DNA of 19,042 nucleotides from positions 1-19,042 of the forward strand of contig BAAFRX010000027.1 of NCBI GenBank assembly GCA_045866275.1, in the 5' to 3' direction. Below are positions 18,401-19,042 of this stretch, one piece after another. The DNA is from Sideroxyarcus sp045866275. Its GTDB lineage: Bacteria > Pseudomonadota > Gammaproteobacteria > Burkholderiales > Gallionellaceae. The first letter of the stretch is position 1. Every line of letters starts with the position of its first letter. The position numbers and the translations under genes were made by a program. The notes under the pieces were generated by a model that had not been told where the DNA came from, did not search any database, and saw only the letters and a program-made list of their open reading frames with translations.

Positions 18401-18609
18401 TCACCTCGGACACGGACGACAAGGCCATTGTGACCGCCATCATCAATCTGGGCAGCAGCCTCGGCATGCAGACCATCGCGGAAGGCGTGGAAAGCTCAGG
18501 CCAACTGGCGTTCCTGCGCTTGCAGGGATGCGACGAAGTGCAGGGGTATTATTTCAGCAAGCCGCTGCCGGCCGGGCCGTTCGAGGATTTTGTGCGCAAG
18601 CAGTCATAG
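15220..18609 (+). CDS. PAS-GAF-PAS3-GGDEF-EAL c-di-GMP synthase/phosphodiesterase (3' part of the frame-split sensor)
   Basis: The open frame gives 1129 residues counted from a TTG at 15220. An ATG at 15241 with GGGA upstream is an alternative, but most likely this is the cytoplasmic part of the preceding sensor. Order: end of a transmembrane helix and linker (1-30), PAS (about 25-140, ending FIVLSHDITARKLAE), GAF (about 150-310), PAS (about 330-450), PAS (about 455-575) and PAS (about 580-695), each closing with a DITxxK-like motif. GGDEF (about 700-865) and EAL (about 880-1125) follow. The synthase motif GGDEF is intact at 783-787, and an inhibitory I-site RxxD (R774 to D777) lies five residues before it. 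The EAL residues are complete: E910 (EALLRW), N969, E1001, D1031-D1032 (DDFGTGYSS), K1052 and E1088 (EGVES). Both activities are therefore possible; GGDEF may act as a GTP-binding regulator. The hemerythrin gene starts 14 bp downstream. Confidence 0.93.
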   Translation: MLGITLLMRQLVRQRTAALKATRDQLQVTLDALPDLFFEMDLYGRFLAYHSPRTDLLATPASVFLGKRLAEVMPPDVAETGMSALHEANDAGYSHGKQYALELADGKHWFELSVSRKPFQTGEVPRFIVLSHDITARKLAELNLQRLSKLYAALSQCNQAIVRCADEKELFPVICRDAVNFGGMTMAWIGLLDPVSKKVQPVAAFGAGIEYLEGIELSSDDSVPGGRGPTGTSLREDRPFWCQDFQHDPVTAAWHERGARYGWAASASLPLHRKGEVAGALTLYADQCNAFDEAARNLLLEMAMDISYALDRFADEAERAQIKRDLAESEERYRKAFKTSSDAININRLRDGLYIDVNHGFEQLTGWQYDEVVGKTSAEINIWHAGQDRQKLVEILQKEGHCANLEAQFNKKNGEVLHGLMSATVINLQGEPCILSITRDMTEKRLAELALREGEERYRAAFDQAAVGIARVAPDGKWLEVNQKIADIVGYSREELLQQTFQDITHPDDLDLDLAYVRQMLAGSLQNYSMEKRYLRKSGEVVWVNLTVSLVRDSDGTPKYFVSVVEDISAKKQTETLLRKLSLAVEQSPNPIVITDLEANIEYVNRMFTEVTGYAPEEVIGQNPRVLHSGKTPKATYDDMWAHLTAGRAWRGELINKRKDGTEYIEAAMIAPVHQADGKVLNYLAIKENITEKKAAEARIQQLAHFDQLTGLPNRGQLNERFSYAFSLAQRSGESMAVMFLDLDHFKNINDTLGHSIGDLFLVEIAKRLKSCVREEDTVSRLGGDEFILVFPGTDADGAAIVANKLIEAISQPCVIDNHELNGTPSIGIALYPSDGESFEELLKKADTAMYRVKHGSRNDFCFFTTEMQAHSERNLQLVSALHHALARNELQVYYQPQVAMSDGHILGAEALLRWQHPELGQISPAEFIPIAEDSGQIIAIGEWVLRTAVQQAKTWQERGLPPLVIAVNLSAIQFRHPGLPEQVTDILDAAQLPHEYLELELTEAVAMDDPQGAVEMMDQLYARGIRMSIDDFGTGYSSLSYLKRFKVYKLKIDQSFVRDITSDTDDKAIVTAIINLGSSLGMQTIAEGVESSGQLAFLRLQGCDEVQGYYFSKPLPAGPFEDFVRKQS

Positions 18610-18623
18610 ATTCGGAGACCGTC

Positions 18624-18980
18624 ATGTATATCCACTGGGAAAAAGAACTGGAACTCGGCAACGATCTGATCGACACCCAGCACCGCATCCTGGTGCTGTT
18701 GTGCCGCAAGCTGGACATCGCCATCAAGACCCGGGCCACGGAACAGACCCTGCGCTTCGTGATGCTGGAATTGCGGAAATTCACCGAGTTCCACTTCGTC
18801 AGCGAAGAGAACCTGATGCACGAGATCGGTTACCCCGGGGTGGACGAACACTCGCTGATCCACAGCGACCTGCTGGCGCAACTGGACATGGCGATCGCCA
18901 AAATCGCGCACCACAAAGAATTCCCGGAGGAGATTGTGCAACACCTTTTCTGTAAAAGTTCTCACGAGCAAAATTCTTGA
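18624..18980 (+). CDS. Bacteriohemerythrin-like protein, C-terminally disrupted
   Basis: Hemerythrins bind O2 or iron at a di-iron site in a four-helix bundle. This 118-residue product starts at the ATG at 18624, with GGAG 6-7 nt upstream, 14 bp after the sensor gene. It begins IHWEKELELGNDLIDTQHRIL, the family start. It has most iron ligands: H20 (DTQH), H57 and E61 (FHFVSEE), H76 and H80 (EHSLIH). The last helix, which should carry HIxxxD ligands, is missing: after EEIVQHLF the frame ends CKSSHEQNS. In the next frame, from about 18950 to 19011, the DNA reads VLTSKILEVVHQVFMFK and a stop. This resembles the lost helix (expected LxxHIxxxDxxxxxF) but with the ligand His and Asp replaced. The gene is thus probably frameshifted and possibly decayed. 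A sequence error near the right edge is an alternative. A partner role with the upstream c-di-GMP sensor is inferred from spacing. Confidence 0.75.
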   Translation: MYIHWEKELELGNDLIDTQHRILVLLCRKLDIAIKTRATEQTLRFVMLELRKFTEFHFVSEENLMHEIGYPGVDEHSLIHSDLLAQLDMAIAKIAHHKEFPEEIVQHLFCKSSHEQNS

Positions 18981-19042
18981 GGTCGTGCATCAGGTGTTCA
19001 TGTTCAAATAGATTTTTCCGCTCATCCACTCGTCATCGCATT

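Overview
The window looks like chromosomal DNA of a moderately GC-rich betaproteobacterium. Gene content and protein style resemble Nitrosomonadales/Gallionellaceae, but that placement is an inference without database support. The left 11 kb is conserved housekeeping DNA. The right 8 kb is accessory and carries several broken or shifted reading frames.

Layout. Positions 1-379 hold no complete gene. They contain one perfect and several degenerate DnaA-box-like 9-mers, an AT-rich stretch with a 16-bp palindrome, and the promoter, ribosome binding site and start codon of a leftward gene lying outside the window. This is a candidate replication origin region. Leftward (minus) genes follow: glnD (PII uridylyltransferase) preceded by map (methionine aminopeptidase), spaced like an operon, then an RhlE-type DEAD-box RNA helicase with its own terminator. 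A 317-bp divergent region separates the helicase from rightward htpG. It holds a good sigma-70-like promoter for the helicase, a leader of about 190 nt, and a near-perfect sigma-32 (heat-shock) promoter for htpG. After htpG come a 50-bp extragenic palindrome plus a degenerate half copy, then typA/bipA, a terminator, and rmuC.

The accessory half starts at about 11.1 kb with a BRO-N/DinD-like gene broken by a one-base frameshift, followed by intact glutamine-dependent NAD+ synthetase (nadE). Next, on the opposite strand, is a short relic of an EAL-domain C-terminus with an internal stop. Then comes a very large c-di-GMP sensor: a periplasmic solute-binding domain, membrane helix, PAS, GAF, three more PAS, GGDEF and EAL. 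It is split into two overlapping frames exactly at a run of nine T residues in the transmembrane segment. A hemerythrin-like gene follows immediately, but its C-terminal iron-ligand helix is missing or shifted.

Functional reading. The left half covers nitrogen signalling, protein maturation, RNA remodelling, heat- and stress-related translation and chaperoning. The right half looks like a signalling module in which a ligand-sensing c-di-GMP synthase/phosphodiesterase is co-transcribed with an O2- or iron-binding hemerythrin. The T9 tract could be a phase-variation or slippage switch, a real mutation, or a sequencing error. Because three frame disruptions cluster in the right 8 kb, read-level verification is the first check. 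No tRNA, rRNA, CRISPR array or complete insertion sequence was seen.
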